The notes: a model not told the origin generated them from the sequence alone. Numbered from the stretch's first letter, positions 10,002-19,275 are shown. The stretch is 64,000 bases of DNA from Rhodoferax sp. (GCF_012927445.1 NZ_JABBPD010000004.1:1-64000); one strand, 5' to 3'. Made by a program: numbers and translations.

Positions 10002-11828
10002 TTAAAGATCTTCAGAGCCAAGCAGCATTTCGGTAATGCCACTGCCGGCTTTCACCATCGGGAATACGTTCTCTGTCGGATCGGTTCGAAAATCCATGAA
10101 CACAGTGCGATCTTTCAACTTGCGAGCTTCACGCAGGGCTGGCTCCACATCCTGAGCACGTTCAATCAGCATACCGACGTGGCCATATGCTTCAGCCAAC
10201 TTTACGAAATTGGGCAACGCATCCATGTAGCTGTGACTGTAACGCCCTTCATACTCCACTTCTTGCCACTGACGAACCATACCAAGATACCGGTTATTCA
10301 GCGCAACGATTTTAATCGGTGTGTTGTACTGCAAACAGGTTGAGAGCTCCTGAATACACATCTGTACAGAACCTTCACCGGTAATACAAAATACCTCGCT
10401 GTCCGGCTTTGCCAGCTTGATGCCCATAGCATACGGAATACCCACACCCATAGTGCCCAGCCCGCCAGAATTAATCCAGCGGCGCGGCTCATCAAAACGG
10501 TAGTACTGGGCTGCCCACATCTGGTGCTGACCGACATCGGAGGTGATGTAAGCATCCTCATCTTTGGTCATATTCCAGAGCGTTTCAACAACGTACTGCG
10601 GCTTGATCACATCATTCTTGCCGTGGTCGTACTTGAGGCAATCGCGCTTGCGCCAACCCTCAATGGTGTCCCACCACGCGCCAAGCGCATGAGCATCCGG
10701 CTTGACCGCACTTTCCTTGATCATCGCGATCAATTCTGTCAGCACTTCTTTGACATCCCCAACAATCGGAATATCCACCTTCACCCGCTTGGAAATACTG
10801 GATGGATCAATGTCAATGTGAATGATTTTCCGCTCATTCTGAGCAAAGTGTTTAGGGTTACCAATCACCCGATCATCAAAACGGGCACCCACAGCGAGCA
10901 GAACATCGCAATGCTGCATCGCGTTGTTCGCCTCTACCGTGCCGTGCATGCCCAGCATGCCGAGGAACTTGCGATCACTTGCCGGATACGCGCCCAAACC
11001 CATCAAGGTATTGGTGCAGGGATATCCCATCATATCAACCAGCGTACGCAATTCTGCCGAGGCGTTACTTAAAATCACGCCACCGCCAGTGTAGATATAA
11101 GGGCGCTTAGCCGCGAGCAACAACTGCAAGGCCTTACGAATCTGACCACCGTGGCCTTTGCGAACCGGGTTGTAGGAACGCATCTCCACGGTCTCGGGGT
11201 AGCCCGCGTAATGCACCTTTTTAAAGGATACGTCTTTAGGGATATCCACCACCACAGGACCAGGCCGCCCAGTACGGGCAATATGGAAGGCCTTTTTCAT
11301 GGTTTCAGCCAGATCCCGGGCATCTTTGACCAGAAAATTGTGCTTCACAATGGGGCGGGTAATGCCTACCGTGTCACATTCCTGAAAAGCATCCAGCCCA
11401 ATAGCATGCGTGGGCACCTGCCCAGTCACAATCACCATGGGAATGCTGTCCATATAGGCCGTGGCAATGCCGGTAATCGCATTGGTAACGCCTGGACCGG
11501 AGGTGACCAACGCTACGCCGACGTCACCGGTCGCGCGCGCATAACCATCGGCGGCATGAACAGCGGCCTGCTCGTGCCGAACCAAAATATGCTGGATTGT
11601 GTCCTGCTTGTATAACGCATCGTAGATATGGAGTACAGCGCCTCCGGGGTAGCCCCAGACGTACTTGACACCTTCGGCTTGCAATGCTTTGATGAGAATC
11701 TCGGCGCCCCGAAGCTCTTGATCGTTTGACGTCACTGCGAGCGCTTTGGCGGCGGGTGTTGATGCTTGATTTTTGGCGGCCGATGTTGCCACCGAGGCCG
11801 AAGCGATTTCAGCTTTAGATATTTCCAT
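10002..11828 (-). CDS. ilvB: Acetolactate synthase large (catalytic) subunit
   Basis: Thiamine-diphosphate enzyme that condenses two pyruvates, or pyruvate with 2-oxobutyrate. The 608-residue protein shows 'GYPGGAVLHIYDALYK' and the catalytic glutamate in 'LVRHEQAAVHAADGYARATG'. The central FAD/NAD-like domain follows. The ThDP/Mg site is 'GEGSVQMCIQELSTC...NNRYLGMVRQWQ'. An Ala/Ser/Thr-rich N-terminal extension of about 40 residues precedes the conserved part, as in other Burkholderiales. The start at 11828 is preceded by AAAGG. It is the first gene of the ilv operon and has its own promoter. Confidence 0.96.
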   Translation of the reverse strand: MEISKAEIASASVATSAAKNQASTPAAKALAVTSNDQELRGAEILIKALQAEGVKYVWGYPGGAVLHIYDALYKQDTIQHILVRHEQAAVHAADGYARATGDVGVALVTSGPGVTNAITGIATAYMDSIPMVIVTGQVPTHAIGLDAFQECDTVGITRPIVKHNFLVKDARDLAETMKKAFHIARTGRPGPVVVDIPKDVSFKKVHYAGYPETVEMRSYNPVRKGHGGQIRKALQLLLAAKRPYIYTGGGVILSNASAELRTLVDMMGYPCTNTLMGLGAYPASDRKFLGMLGMHGTVEANNAMQHCDVLLAVGARFDDRVIGNPKHFAQNERKIIHIDIDPSSISKRVKVDIPIVGDVKEVLTELIAMIKESAVKPDAHALGAWWDTIEGWRKRDCLKYDHGKNDVIKPQYVVETLWNMTKDEDAYITSDVGQHQMWAAQYYRFDEPRRWINSGGLGTMGVGIPYAMGIKLAKPDSEVFCITGEGSVQMCIQELSTCLQYNTPIKIVALNNRYLGMVRQWQEVEYEGRYSHSYMDALPNFVKLAEAYGHVGMLIERAQDVEPALREARKLKDRTVFMDFRTDPTENVFPMVKAGSGITEMLLGSEDL

Positions 11829-11978
11829 GATGAACCTTTGTGAATTTCTCTGACGAAAAACCTTGGGTGCTCCTTCGCAAACACTTGTGGCGTCGCGTCG
11901 GAACTTAGAGTCAAAGCCATGAACGCAGTGAATGTTGCGCCGGACCATAACCCGTTTGCCTTTTAATTTGCAAGTCGA

Positions 11979-12008
11979 ATTATCGCACCCCACCCATTGG
12001 AACAACAA
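11979..12008 (-). promoter_or_regulatory. Sigma-70-type promoter of ilvB-ilvH-ilvC
   Basis: Minus strand: TTGTTG (12003-12008), an 18-base spacer, then GATAAT (11979-11984). This leaves a leader of about 140 bases before ilvB. I found no terminator hairpin in that leader, so an attenuator like that of leuA is not evident. The sigma factor gene starts 120 bp away on the other strand. Confidence 0.55.
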
Positions 12009-12127
12009 CTAGAAACCCTAATTAACTCGGTCTGAATGCCATAATCCGCACAAAGCAGCATCCCAATTCGTCATGATCACATCAAAACGAGACACCCAAA
12101 CTTCACAGCCGCTACGGCATCAATCTT

Positions 12128-12694
12128 TTGGCAACTGAACAAGAACTTTCTGATTTTCTGAAAAGCGTCGAAAAACGAGCCTTCAAACGATCGGTCTATC
12201 ACGTTCGGAATGAGGAGTCTGCGCTGGACATCGTGCAAGACAGCATGATGAAACTAGCGGAGCACTACGGGCACAAGCCCGCCGCTGAACTACCCATGTT
12301 ATTTCAGCGCATTTTATCCAACTGCACCCTGGACTGGTTTCGCCGACAAAAGACCCGAAACGCACTTTTTTCGAACATGAGCGACTTCGATTCCGCCGGG
12401 GATGACGGGGAATTTGATCTTTTGGAAACTTTAAACGTCCAAAGCCACTCAGAGCAAACTGAAAGCGCCGAAAGTTCAACGCAACGGGCGCAAACCTTGC
12501 TCGGAATTGAAATGGAAATTCAGGAACTACCGACCCGTCAACGGGAAGCCTTCCTTATGCGTTATTGGGAGGAGTTGGACGTGGCTGAAACCGCTGCGGC
12601 AATGGGATGCTCAGAAGGCAGTGTCAAAACGCATTGTTCGCGGGCCGTTCAGGCCCTCGGTAAAGCGTTAAGGGCAAAGGGAATAACACTATGA
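12128..12694 (+). CDS. ECF-like RNA polymerase sigma factor
   Basis: A 188-residue sigma-70-family protein. Region 2 lies at about residues 10-85 ('ALDIVQDSMMKLAEHYG', 'LPMLFQRILSNCTLDWFRRQ'), then an acidic linker (about 86-125), then region 4 ('LPTRQREAFLMRYWEELDVAETAAAMGCSEGSVKTHCSRA', shown in part; about 134-175). Regions 1 and 3 are absent, as in ECF sigmas. The start is TTG: no in-frame ATG precedes the conserved part. The stop overlaps the next ATG as ATGA, so the downstream DUF3619 protein is translationally coupled and may be its partner. Its regulon is unknown. Confidence 0.85.
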   Translation: MATEQELSDFLKSVEKRAFKRSVYHVRNEESALDIVQDSMMKLAEHYGHKPAAELPMLFQRILSNCTLDWFRRQKTRNALFSNMSDFDSAGDDGEFDLLETLNVQSHSEQTESAESSTQRAQTLLGIEMEIQELPTRQREAFLMRYWEELDVAETAAAMGCSEGSVKTHCSRAVQALGKALRAKGITL

Positions 12695-13128
12695 AAAATT
12701 TGTATCACGACCAGAATCAGCTTGCGCAAGACCGTTTCGGCTTGCAGGTTGCGGTGCGCCTGTCTGAAGCGGCCAATAACCTGCCTTACGACATCTCGGA
12801 ACGTTTGCGCGCTGCGCGAGCACAGGCACTGGCCAAACAAAAGATTGCAGTCATCAGCATAGCCACAGAGGTTGCGGTGTCGGGTGGTGCGGCATCACTC
12901 ACTTTTGGAAATGAGCACCTCAGTTGGTGGAATCGCATCGTGGCGGCGCTTCCATTATTAGCGCTCGTGGCAGGATTGATCGCAATCAGTGTCATTCAAA
13001 ATGAAAACCGTGCCAACGAGCTTGCCGAGATTGATGCGGCGCTGCTGACGGATGATCTGCCGCCAACAGCTTATACCGATCCGGGATTTACACAATTTCT
13101 CAAGTCGAACACTGGACAGAATCAATAG
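12691..13128 (+). CDS. DUF3619-type single-pass membrane protein, possible anti-sigma factor
   Basis: A 145-residue protein with a cytosolic N-terminal part (about 1-90), one membrane segment ('IVAALPLLALVAGLIAISVI', about 92-111) and a short acidic C-terminal tail. I recognise it as the DUF3619 family that follows this sigma factor in Burkholderiales. The topology and the four-base overlap with the sigma gene are those of membrane anti-sigma factors, but no zinc-binding anti-sigma motif (HxxxCxxC) is present. The anti-sigma role is therefore inference. Confidence 0.75.
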   Translation: MKNLYHDQNQLAQDRFGLQVAVRLSEAANNLPYDISERLRAARAQALAKQKIAVISIATEVAVSGGAASLTFGNEHLSWWNRIVAALPLLALVAGLIAISVIQNENRANELAEIDAALLTDDLPPTAYTDPGFTQFLKSNTGQNQ

Positions 13129-13141
13129 ATTGAGCGCAACG

Positions 13142-13870
13142 ATGTTCATACGCGCGATAGACCAATTTAATCACCCATTCATCACAAGTGTGCTGGCTGG
13201 TGGGGCCGTTTTGACCCTTCTGCTGGCCTTGGGCGCATCGGGTTCTTGCGCTTTGGCGCAAGAGGTACTTGTTGCCCCCCCGTCATTGACGCAATCTTCC
13301 GCCAAGTCAGCCAATTCAGGCGCTCCCGCGAAGAAATCGACTACGGCGAATACCTCGTCCAAACCAACCTGGCTTGATTTGACACCTGCACAGCAAGTGT
13401 CGCTCATGCCTTTGGCGGCCAACTGGAATACCTTGGATGAATCGCACAAACGCAAATGGATTGCCATCTCTGCTAATTACCCAAGCTTGGCGCCTGCTGA
13501 GCAGGAGAAATTACACAGCCGTATGACCGAATGGGTGTCATTAAGCCAGCAGCAACGTGCGCAGGCCCGTTTGAATTTTGCCCATTCAAAACAACTCACG
13601 CCCACCCAGAAGGCGGCCACATGGCAGGCCTACCAGGCACTCAGCCCGGAAGAAAAGCAAAAACTGGCCATTTTGGCCACGCCTAAACCAGTTGGCGCCG
13701 CCGCCGCCATAAAACCGGTCGTCCCGCAAAAACTGGCGGCTGTGCCTGTGACTCGGCAAACCCCTAAACAATTGCCAAAAATGGCGGTTTCAAACCATGC
13801 AGTGGATAAAAAAACCCTCCTCCCGCATCCAAAGTCACCGGTTGCGCCTTCAACTGCACAACAAAACTGA
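13142..13870 (+). CDS. DUF3106 domain protein, probably exported
   Basis: A 242-residue protein beginning with a hydrophobic segment ('VLAGGAVLTLLLALGASGSCALAQ', not a lipobox) and a low-complexity Ala/Ser linker. The DUF3106 core (about 75-175) has repeated tryptophan helices: 'WLDLTPAQQVSLMPLAANW', 'WIAISANYPSLAPAEQEKL', 'WVSLSQQQRAQARLNF'. The C-terminus is rich in Pro and Lys. The repeats resemble short helical modules seen in proteins with resistance to protein-denaturing stress, but the function is unknown. The start at 13142 avoids a long overlap with the previous gene and places the signal segment near the N-terminus. Confidence 0.75.
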   Translation: MFIRAIDQFNHPFITSVLAGGAVLTLLLALGASGSCALAQEVLVAPPSLTQSSAKSANSGAPAKKSTTANTSSKPTWLDLTPAQQVSLMPLAANWNTLDESHKRKWIAISANYPSLAPAEQEKLHSRMTEWVSLSQQQRAQARLNFAHSKQLTPTQKAATWQAYQALSPEEKQKLAILATPKPVGAAAAIKPVVPQKLAAVPVTRQTPKQLPKMAVSNHAVDKKTLLPHPKSPVAPSTAQQN

Positions 13871-13881
13871 ATAGTGCAGAT

Positions 13882-14394
13882 ATGGTCATGATGAGCCCTG
13901 AGTTGAAGACGCCCAGTCTGGCCCGCCGTATGGCCTGCTGGTTGTATGAAGGCATGCTGATGTTTGGCGTGGTTTTCATTGCTGGCTATCTGTTTGGCAC
14001 GCTGAGCCAGACTCGCAACGCCATGGATAACCGCAATGCGCTTCAGGCATTTCTCTTTGTTATCTTCGGCATCTACTTCGTGTGGTTGTGGGCCAAGGGA
14101 CAAACCTTGGCCATGAAAACCTGGGACATACGCGTTGTAGATCGCAATGGTCAACCCATTACGCAAGCCCGTGCTTTGCTGCGCTACGTGTTGAGTTGGC
14201 TCTGGTTTTTGCCGGCGCTGGCAGCGGTTGCCCCATTCAAACTGTCAGGCGCTGAATCTGTCGTGATCGTCGTTGGATGGGTGCTTGTATGGGCTCTTTT
14301 GAGTCGATTCCATCCACAACATCAGTTCTGGCACGATGCGTTGGCTGGCACCCGGCTGGTTTCAACGCCGCGCCTGAGTCCAAAAATGCGGTGA
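13882..14394 (+). CDS. RDD-family membrane protein
   Basis: A 170-residue inner-membrane protein with the RDD signature near the start ('SLARRMACWLYEGMLMFGVV') and three to four hydrophobic helices. The conserved 'KGQTLAMKTWDIRVVDRNG' segment lies in the middle and 'HDALAGTRLV' near the end. Function is unknown; some RDD proteins take part in ion or osmolyte movement. It lies 11 bp after the DUF3106 gene and completes the sigma-DUF3619-DUF3106-RDD cluster. Two nearby ATG codons (13882, 13891) could be the start. Confidence 0.8.
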   Translation: MVMMSPELKTPSLARRMACWLYEGMLMFGVVFIAGYLFGTLSQTRNAMDNRNALQAFLFVIFGIYFVWLWAKGQTLAMKTWDIRVVDRNGQPITQARALLRYVLSWLWFLPALAAVAPFKLSGAESVVIVVGWVLVWALLSRFHPQHQFWHDALAGTRLVSTPRLSPKMR

Positions 14395-14439
14395 ATCCGG
14401 CATTGACTGCCGGTCGCCTTCTGCGCGGTTAGACGAAAC

Positions 14440-14787
<348 letters not shown>

Positions 14788-14793
14788 TTATCT

Positions 14794-16470
14794 TCAAGCG
14801 CGAAATCGATTGGTTATAGGATAACGCCAATCCTTGCCGAAGCTGCGGTGGGTCACGCGAATCCCTACCGGTGCCTGACGACGTTTGTATTCATTGATCT
14901 TGATGAGACGCGTCACCTTCTCCACATCGGCACGGGCAAAGCCGGCGGCAATGATCTCTTCCATGCCTTGGTCGTTTTCCATGTAACGCTCCAAGATCGC
15001 ATCAAGCACCTCATAGGCGGGCAAACTGTCCTGATCCGTCTGGTCCGGGCGCAACTCCGCACTGGGCGGGCGGGTAATGATGCGATCCGGAATCGGCTCT
15101 GGGTGCGTACCGTAAGGATCGTGGGCATTGCGCCAGCGCGCCAGCCGGAAGACAGTGGTTTTAGCCAAGTCCTTGATCACGGCAAAGCCGCCTGCCATGT
15201 CGCCATAGAGCGTGCAATAGCCGGTGGCCATTTCGGACTTGTTGCCGGTCGTCAGCACGATACTGCCAAACTTGTTGGACAACGCCATCAGCAGCGTGCC
15301 CCGAATGCGGGCCTGAATATTTTCTTCGGTCGTGTCCTCGGCCAAGCCAGCAAACTCGCCCGCCAAAGACTTCTTGAAGGCTTCAAACTCCGGCACGATG
15401 GAAATTTCGTCGTAGCGCACCCCGAGGCGCGCCGCCATGTCCCGCGCGTCAATCCAGCTGATGTCCGCTGTGTAGGGCGACGGCATCATGACCGTGCGGA
15501 CCCGGTCTCTGCCCAAGGCATCGACCGCCACCGCCAGTACCAGCGCCGAGTCGATGCCGCCCGACAGACCCAAGATCACACTGGGGAAACCGTTCTTGCC
15601 AATGTAGTCGCGCACCCCCAGCACCAAGGCGTCCCACAGATCGGCGTCCGGCGAGCGTTCCGCCGCCACATCCGCTACTAAATTAATAGCTGCCTGCACC
15701 CTATTGACAGCGACTAGCAGCCTGTTTTCTATAAAACTGGGGGCACGCCCGGCGAGCGTGCCGTCCGCATTGAGCGCGAACGAGTGTCCTTCAAACACCA
15801 CCTCGTCCTGCCCCCCCACCAGATGCGCATAGACCAACGGCAAGCCACAGGCCTGCACCCGGCTGCGCATCATCTGCTCGCGCTCATTGCCCTTGCCGAC
15901 GTGAAACGGCGACGCGTTGATGACGGCCAGCAATTCGGCGCCCGCTTCTTTGGTCAGCCGGGCCGGCTCTTCAAACCAGGCGTCCTCGCAGATCAGCAGG
16001 CCGACTTTGACCTTGTTGCCCGCCTCGCCGGCTTCAAACACGCACACGCCCTGGCCCGGTGTGAAGTAGCGACGCTCGTCAAACACCTGGTAATTGGGCA
16101 GTTCGCGTTTGGCGTAGGTCGCAATCACGGCCCCCTCGCACAACACGCTGGCAGCGTTATAGCGGCTTGGCACCGCCACCGAGCGGGTGCGGCGGTCGCC
16201 TCCGGTCGGGTGCCCGACCACCACCGTCAGGTCTTTTAACCCGGCCAGCTCACGGGCCACTGTTTTCACGGCATCATCGCAGGCGGCGATAAAGGCCGGG
16301 CGCAAAAACAGGTCTTCCGCCGCGTAGCCGCAAATGGAGAGTTCCGGCGTCAGCAACAGGCGAACCCCGTCCGCGTAGGCTGAGCGCGCTGTATCGATAA
16401 TTTTTTGCGAGTTGCCCGCCAAGTCGCCAACCACGAAATTGAGTTGGGCAACGCAGAGTTTGAGTGTCAT
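14794..16470 (-). CDS. nadE: Glutamine-dependent NAD+ synthetase
   Basis: Amidates nicotinic acid adenine dinucleotide using ammonia from glutamine. The N-terminal nitrilase-type glutaminase (about 1-265) has its Glu in 'TPELSICGYAAEDL', Lys in 'TYAKRELPNYQVF' and Cys in 'VGLLICEDAWFEEP'. The C-terminal synthetase has the P-loop 'LGLSGGIDSALVLAVAVDAL'. Total length is 558. Between the domains lies a copy of the dispersed repeat, which encodes 'VQAAINLVADVAAE'. The ATG overlaps the CATG shared with the divergent acyltransferase gene. Domain order and length are otherwise normal. Confidence 0.95.
   Translation of the reverse strand: MTLKLCVAQLNFVVGDLAGNSQKIIDTARSAYADGVRLLLTPELSICGYAAEDLFLRPAFIAACDDAVKTVARELAGLKDLTVVVGHPTGGDRRTRSVAVPSRYNAASVLCEGAVIATYAKRELPNYQVFDERRYFTPGQGVCVFEAGEAGNKVKVGLLICEDAWFEEPARLTKEAGAELLAVINASPFHVGKGNEREQMMRSRVQACGLPLVYAHLVGGQDEVVFEGHSFALNADGTLAGRAPSFIENRLLVAVNRVQAAINLVADVAAERSPDADLWDALVLGVRDYIGKNGFPSVILGLSGGIDSALVLAVAVDALGRDRVRTVMMPSPYTADISWIDARDMAARLGVRYDEISIVPEFEAFKKSLAGEFAGLAEDTTEENIQARIRGTLLMALSNKFGSIVLTTGNKSEMATGYCTLYGDMAGGFAVIKDLAKTTVFRLARWRNAHDPYGTHPEPIPDRIITRPPSAELRPDQTDQDSLPAYEVLDAILERYMENDQGMEEIIAAGFARADVEKVTRLIKINEYKRRQAPVGIRVTHRSFGKDWRYPITNRFRA
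15674..15738 (-). repeat. Dispersed 'AGCTGCT/GGGGGCTAG' repeat inside nadE
   Basis: Degenerate copy with TAATAGCTGCCTGCACC and a weakened CTAG part. It adds about 20 codons in frame to the linker between the glutaminase and synthetase domains without a stop. It is more diverged than the dnaX and addA copies, suggesting an old insertion. Confidence 0.55.
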
Positions 16471-16501
16471 GTACCGCAGGTGTGAAAAGAATGGAAAACA
16501 A

Positions 16502-17713
16502 GTGAAGCACGAGTCGAACGATTATGTCATCCGGGTACTGAGCGCCCCCGATGAAGTGAATGCCGCCGACTGGAACGAACTGCTGAGCCTGCAGTCAGAC
16601 GCCACCCCGTTCATGCGGCACGAGTATCTGGCCGCCCTGCACACCAGCGGCAGTGCCACGCCTGCGACCGGCTGGACGCCCCACTTCATCATCCTGGAGC
16701 GAGATGGCGTCATGGTGGGCGCCTGTGCCCTCTATCTCAAAAGCCACTCCTACGGCGAATACGTGTTCGACCACGCCTGGGCCAATGCCTATGCGCAACA
16801 TGGCCTGGCCTACTACCCGAAGGCAGTGGTGGCGGTGCCTTTCACGCCGGTGCCGGGAACGCGTTTGCTGGCCCGCACCGCCGCGGACCGGGCGGTCTTG
16901 GCCAAGGCCCTGATTCAGTGGTGTGAGGCTGAAAAACTGTCTTCCCTGCACCTGCTGTTCTCCAGCAAAGAAGATGGCCAGGCGTGCGCCGATGCCGGCA
17001 TGATGCTGCGGCACACGGTGCAATTTCACTGGCGCAACAGCGAGCCGGTCTATGCTGACTTTGAGGGCTTTCTGGCCTCCCTCTCCCAGGAAAAGCGCAA
17101 GAAAATACGCCAGGAACGCCGCAAAGTAGCGGACGCCGGCGTCACCTTCCGTTGGGCGCAAGGGGCCGCCATTACGCCGCAGGACTGGGATTTTTTCTAC
17201 CGCTGCTACGAGCGCACCTACCTGGAGCACGGCAACGCACCCTACCTGAACCGCGATTTTTTCCAGCGCATGGCCAGCACCATGCCGGAGAACTGGCTGC
17301 TGTTTGTCGCCGAGCGGGAGGGTCAACCGATTGCTACAAGTTTAATAGCTATCCACGCAGGCAGCACGGGGGCTAGCGATCAAAATGACTTAAATAACAA
17401 GGAGTCCGTGGCCTACGGCCGTTACTGGGGTGCGCTGGAGCGGGTGGACTGTCTGCATTTTGAGGCCTGTTACTACCAGCCACTGGCCTGGTGCATTGCG
17501 CACGGTTACCAGCGCTTTGAGGGCGGCGCGCAGGGCGAGCACAAAATGGCACGGGCGCTGTTGCCGGTCAAAACCAGCAGCGCTCATTGGCTGGCCCATC
17601 CGTCATTTGCCGATGCGGTGGAACGATTCCTGGAACGCGAGGGACAAGGCATTGGCGAGTACCTGGATGACCTGGCTCAGCGCAGCCCCTTCAAGCAGCC
17701 CACAGGGGCTTGA
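16502..17713 (+). CDS. FemAB-like/GNAT-fold acyltransferase (DUF482, peptidogalycan-type family)
   Basis: About 403 residues. It carries the family pattern 'NELLSLQSDATPFMRHEYLA', 'YFDHAWANAYAQHGLAYYPK'-like text and 'PFTPVPGTRLL', then 'SLSQEKRKKIRQERRKVADA' and 'FEGGAQGEHKMARALLPVKT'. Such proteins resemble peptidoglycan interpeptide aminoacyl transferases, but the substrate is unknown. GTG at 16502 has a GGAAAA upstream; an ATG at 16469 would overlap the nadE start codon. An in-frame dispersed repeat (about 17331-17397) inserts roughly 22 residues, including 'IAIHAGSTGASDQNDL', before the conserved last third. Confidence 0.82.
   Translation: MKHESNDYVIRVLSAPDEVNAADWNELLSLQSDATPFMRHEYLAALHTSGSATPATGWTPHFIILERDGVMVGACALYLKSHSYGEYVFDHAWANAYAQHGLAYYPKAVVAVPFTPVPGTRLLARTAADRAVLAKALIQWCEAEKLSSLHLLFSSKEDGQACADAGMMLRHTVQFHWRNSEPVYADFEGFLASLSQEKRKKIRQERRKVADAGVTFRWAQGAAITPQDWDFFYRCYERTYLEHGNAPYLNRDFFQRMASTMPENWLLFVAEREGQPIATSLIAIHAGSTGASDQNDLNNKESVAYGRYWGALERVDCLHFEACYYQPLAWCIAHGYQRFEGGAQGEHKMARALLPVKTSSAHWLAHPSFADAVERFLEREGQGIGEYLDDLAQRSPFKQPTGA
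17331..17397 (+). repeat. Dispersed repeat inside the FemAB-like gene
   Basis: Contains TTTAATAGCTATCC and CACGGGGGCTAGCGATC, followed by an AT-rich tail. Orientation relative to the gene is opposite to that in dnaX and addA copy 1. It stays open and adds about 22 codons. Confidence 0.7.
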
Positions 17714-17802
17714 CCATTGACTCAGTTGAGAACGGCTGCGCGGGCTGGCTTAAGTATCGGCAGCCTGTCCAACAACGCGTCAGGAATGCCGACATTGCTC
17801 GA

Positions 17803-18321
17803 CTACATTGCCGCTGACATCATGCCCATTTCAGCGTTACTCAGCAACGCCTCCATGTTCATCACAATCAACATGCGGTCGCCCACGTTGGCCAAGCCGG
17901 TAATAAAGCGGGAATCAATGGCGGTATCGAACTGGGGCGCCGGTTTGATGGACTGTGACGTCAGCGTCACCACGTCCGACACCGCGTCCACCACCGCGCC
18001 GATGACCGTGCCCCGCACGTTCAAAATAATGACAACGGTGAATTCGTTGTACTCGACCTTGTCGATATTGAGTTTGAGACGCAAATCCACAATCGGCACG
18101 ATGACACCGCGCAAATTGATCACGCCTTTGATGAACGCGGGTGCATTCACCATGCGGGTCGGCTCTTCATACGAACGGATTTCCTGCACACGCAAGATAT
18201 CAATGGCGTACTCTTCGCTGCCGAGCCGCAAAGTGAGATATTGACCGCCATCCGCCACAATTTGTGTTGCGGGCGCGCCGGATTGAAAGGCGTTGGTGGC
18301 TTTTTTCTGCATCGTTTCCAT
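17803..18321 (-). CDS. cheW: CheW-like chemotaxis coupling protein
   Basis: A 172-residue CheW protein that links chemoreceptors to CheA. The domain covers about residues 27-165, with 'YLTLRLGSEEYAIDILRVQE', 'VINLRGVIVPIVDLR' and 'GAVVDAVSDVVTLT'. The first 25 residues are a low-complexity lead. No cheA, cheY or receptor gene is near, so it is an orphan CheW at this locus. A role in motility signalling is assumed from the family only. Confidence 0.93.
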   Translation of the reverse strand: METMQKKATNAFQSGAPATQIVADGGQYLTLRLGSEEYAIDILRVQEIRSYEEPTRMVNAPAFIKGVINLRGVIVPIVDLRLKLNIDKVEYNEFTVVIILNVRGTVIGAVVDAVSDVVTLTSQSIKPAPQFDTAIDSRFITGLANVGDRMLIVMNMEALLSNAEMGMMSAAM

Positions 18322-18418
18322 GGCTTCGATTTCTTTGTTGCGTATGAGTCAAAGCATGATACACGGGCAAGAAGAATCTCCAGTTGCCGGCACAACGCCC
18401 AATCACAGACGTTCAGAC

Positions 18419-18452
18419 AAAAAAACGCCTGCTGGTGGCAACACCGCAGGCG
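18419..18452 (-). terminator. Rho-independent terminator after ppa
   Basis: Minus strand: GCCTGC-GGTG-TTGC-CACC-A-GCAGGC stem (one bulge), followed by seven T. It lies after a dispersed repeat copy that separates it from the ppa stop. It could act on cheW from the other side only weakly, since that side has few T. Confidence 0.8.
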
Positions 18453-18456
18453 CTTC

Positions 18457-18508
18457 TTTATTGATAGCTACTCACGTCCACCAGACGGGGGCTAGAGGCT
18501 AAAAATAC
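18457..18508 (-). repeat. Dispersed repeat between ppa stop and its terminator
   Basis: Contains TTTATTGATAGCTACTCACG and GACGGGGGCTAGAGGC, one of the best-preserved copies. It sits in the ppa 3' untranslated region, six bases from the stop codon. Confidence 0.8.
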
Positions 18509-18513
18509 ATGAA

Positions 18514-19050
18514 TTATTCTTGTGCTTTGTTGTAGTTGGCCATGCCGTCCATGATTTCTTTCTTGGCAGACTCCGCATCTTCCCAACCCTTGACCTTGAC
18601 CCACTTGCCTTCTTCCAGATCTTTGTAATGCTCAAAGAAGTGGGCGATGGTTTTCAGACGCACGGGGCTCAAGTCCTCCGGCTTTTGCCAGCGGCTGTAG
18701 AGCGACAGCACCTTGTCGATGGGCACGGCCAGCACCTTGCCATCTTCGCCGGCTTCATCGTCCATCTTCAGAATGCCGATAGCGCGGCAGGTCACCACCA
18801 CACCGGGGATCAGGGGCACGGGCGTGATCACCAACACGTCCACCGGGTCGCCGTCGCCGCTGATGGTTTTGGGCACATAACCATAGTTGGTGGGGTAGTG
18901 CATGGCGGTGCTCATGAAGCGGTCCACAAAAATGGCGCCAGTGGCTTTGTCCACTTCGTACTTGACGGGATCAGCGTTCATCGGAATTTCGATGATCACA
19001 TTGAAGGATTCAGGGACGTTTTTGCCGGGGGTAACGTTGTCAAGGGACAT
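18514..19050 (-). CDS. ppa: Inorganic pyrophosphatase (soluble, family I)
   Basis: Hydrolyses pyrophosphate to phosphate in the cytosol. The 178-residue protein has '[20 protein letters not shown]', '[20 protein letters not shown]' with the metal-binding Asp cluster, and 'KVLAVPIDK'. Length is normal for bacterial family I hexamers. It is divergent from hppA, a membrane pyrophosphatase, with 225 bp between the starts. Confidence 0.96.
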   Translation of the reverse strand: MSLDNVTPGKNVPESFNVIIEIPMNADPVKYEVDKATGAIFVDRFMSTAMHYPTNYGYVPKTISGDGDPVDVLVITPVPLIPGVVVTCRAIGILKMDDEAGEDGKVLAVPIDKVLSLYSRWQKPEDLSPVRLKTIAHFFEHYKDLEEGKWVKVKGWEDAESAKKEIMDGMANYNKAQE

Positions 19051-19275
19051 GATGGTTCTTTGGATTGAGTTAAATCAGTAACAGTGATGGATTAACCACG
19101 ATTTTACTTACTCGCCACTTGCTGAATCCGGGAACCGGCTTTTTTCACGTTACAGTAAGTTTGTTGGCCAATCGTCTGCATCCATCATCTGTTGATGTTT
19201 CTGCGAGGAAGCAACGCAGCGGTGGTGCCGCTTGCGTTGCACCACTACCTCGCGAAACAACGATAGGAGATTCAT

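Noticed and set aside
11829..11990. Search for an ilv attenuator like that of leuA
   Set aside because: The leader has small frames but no run of branched-chain codons and no terminator hairpin.
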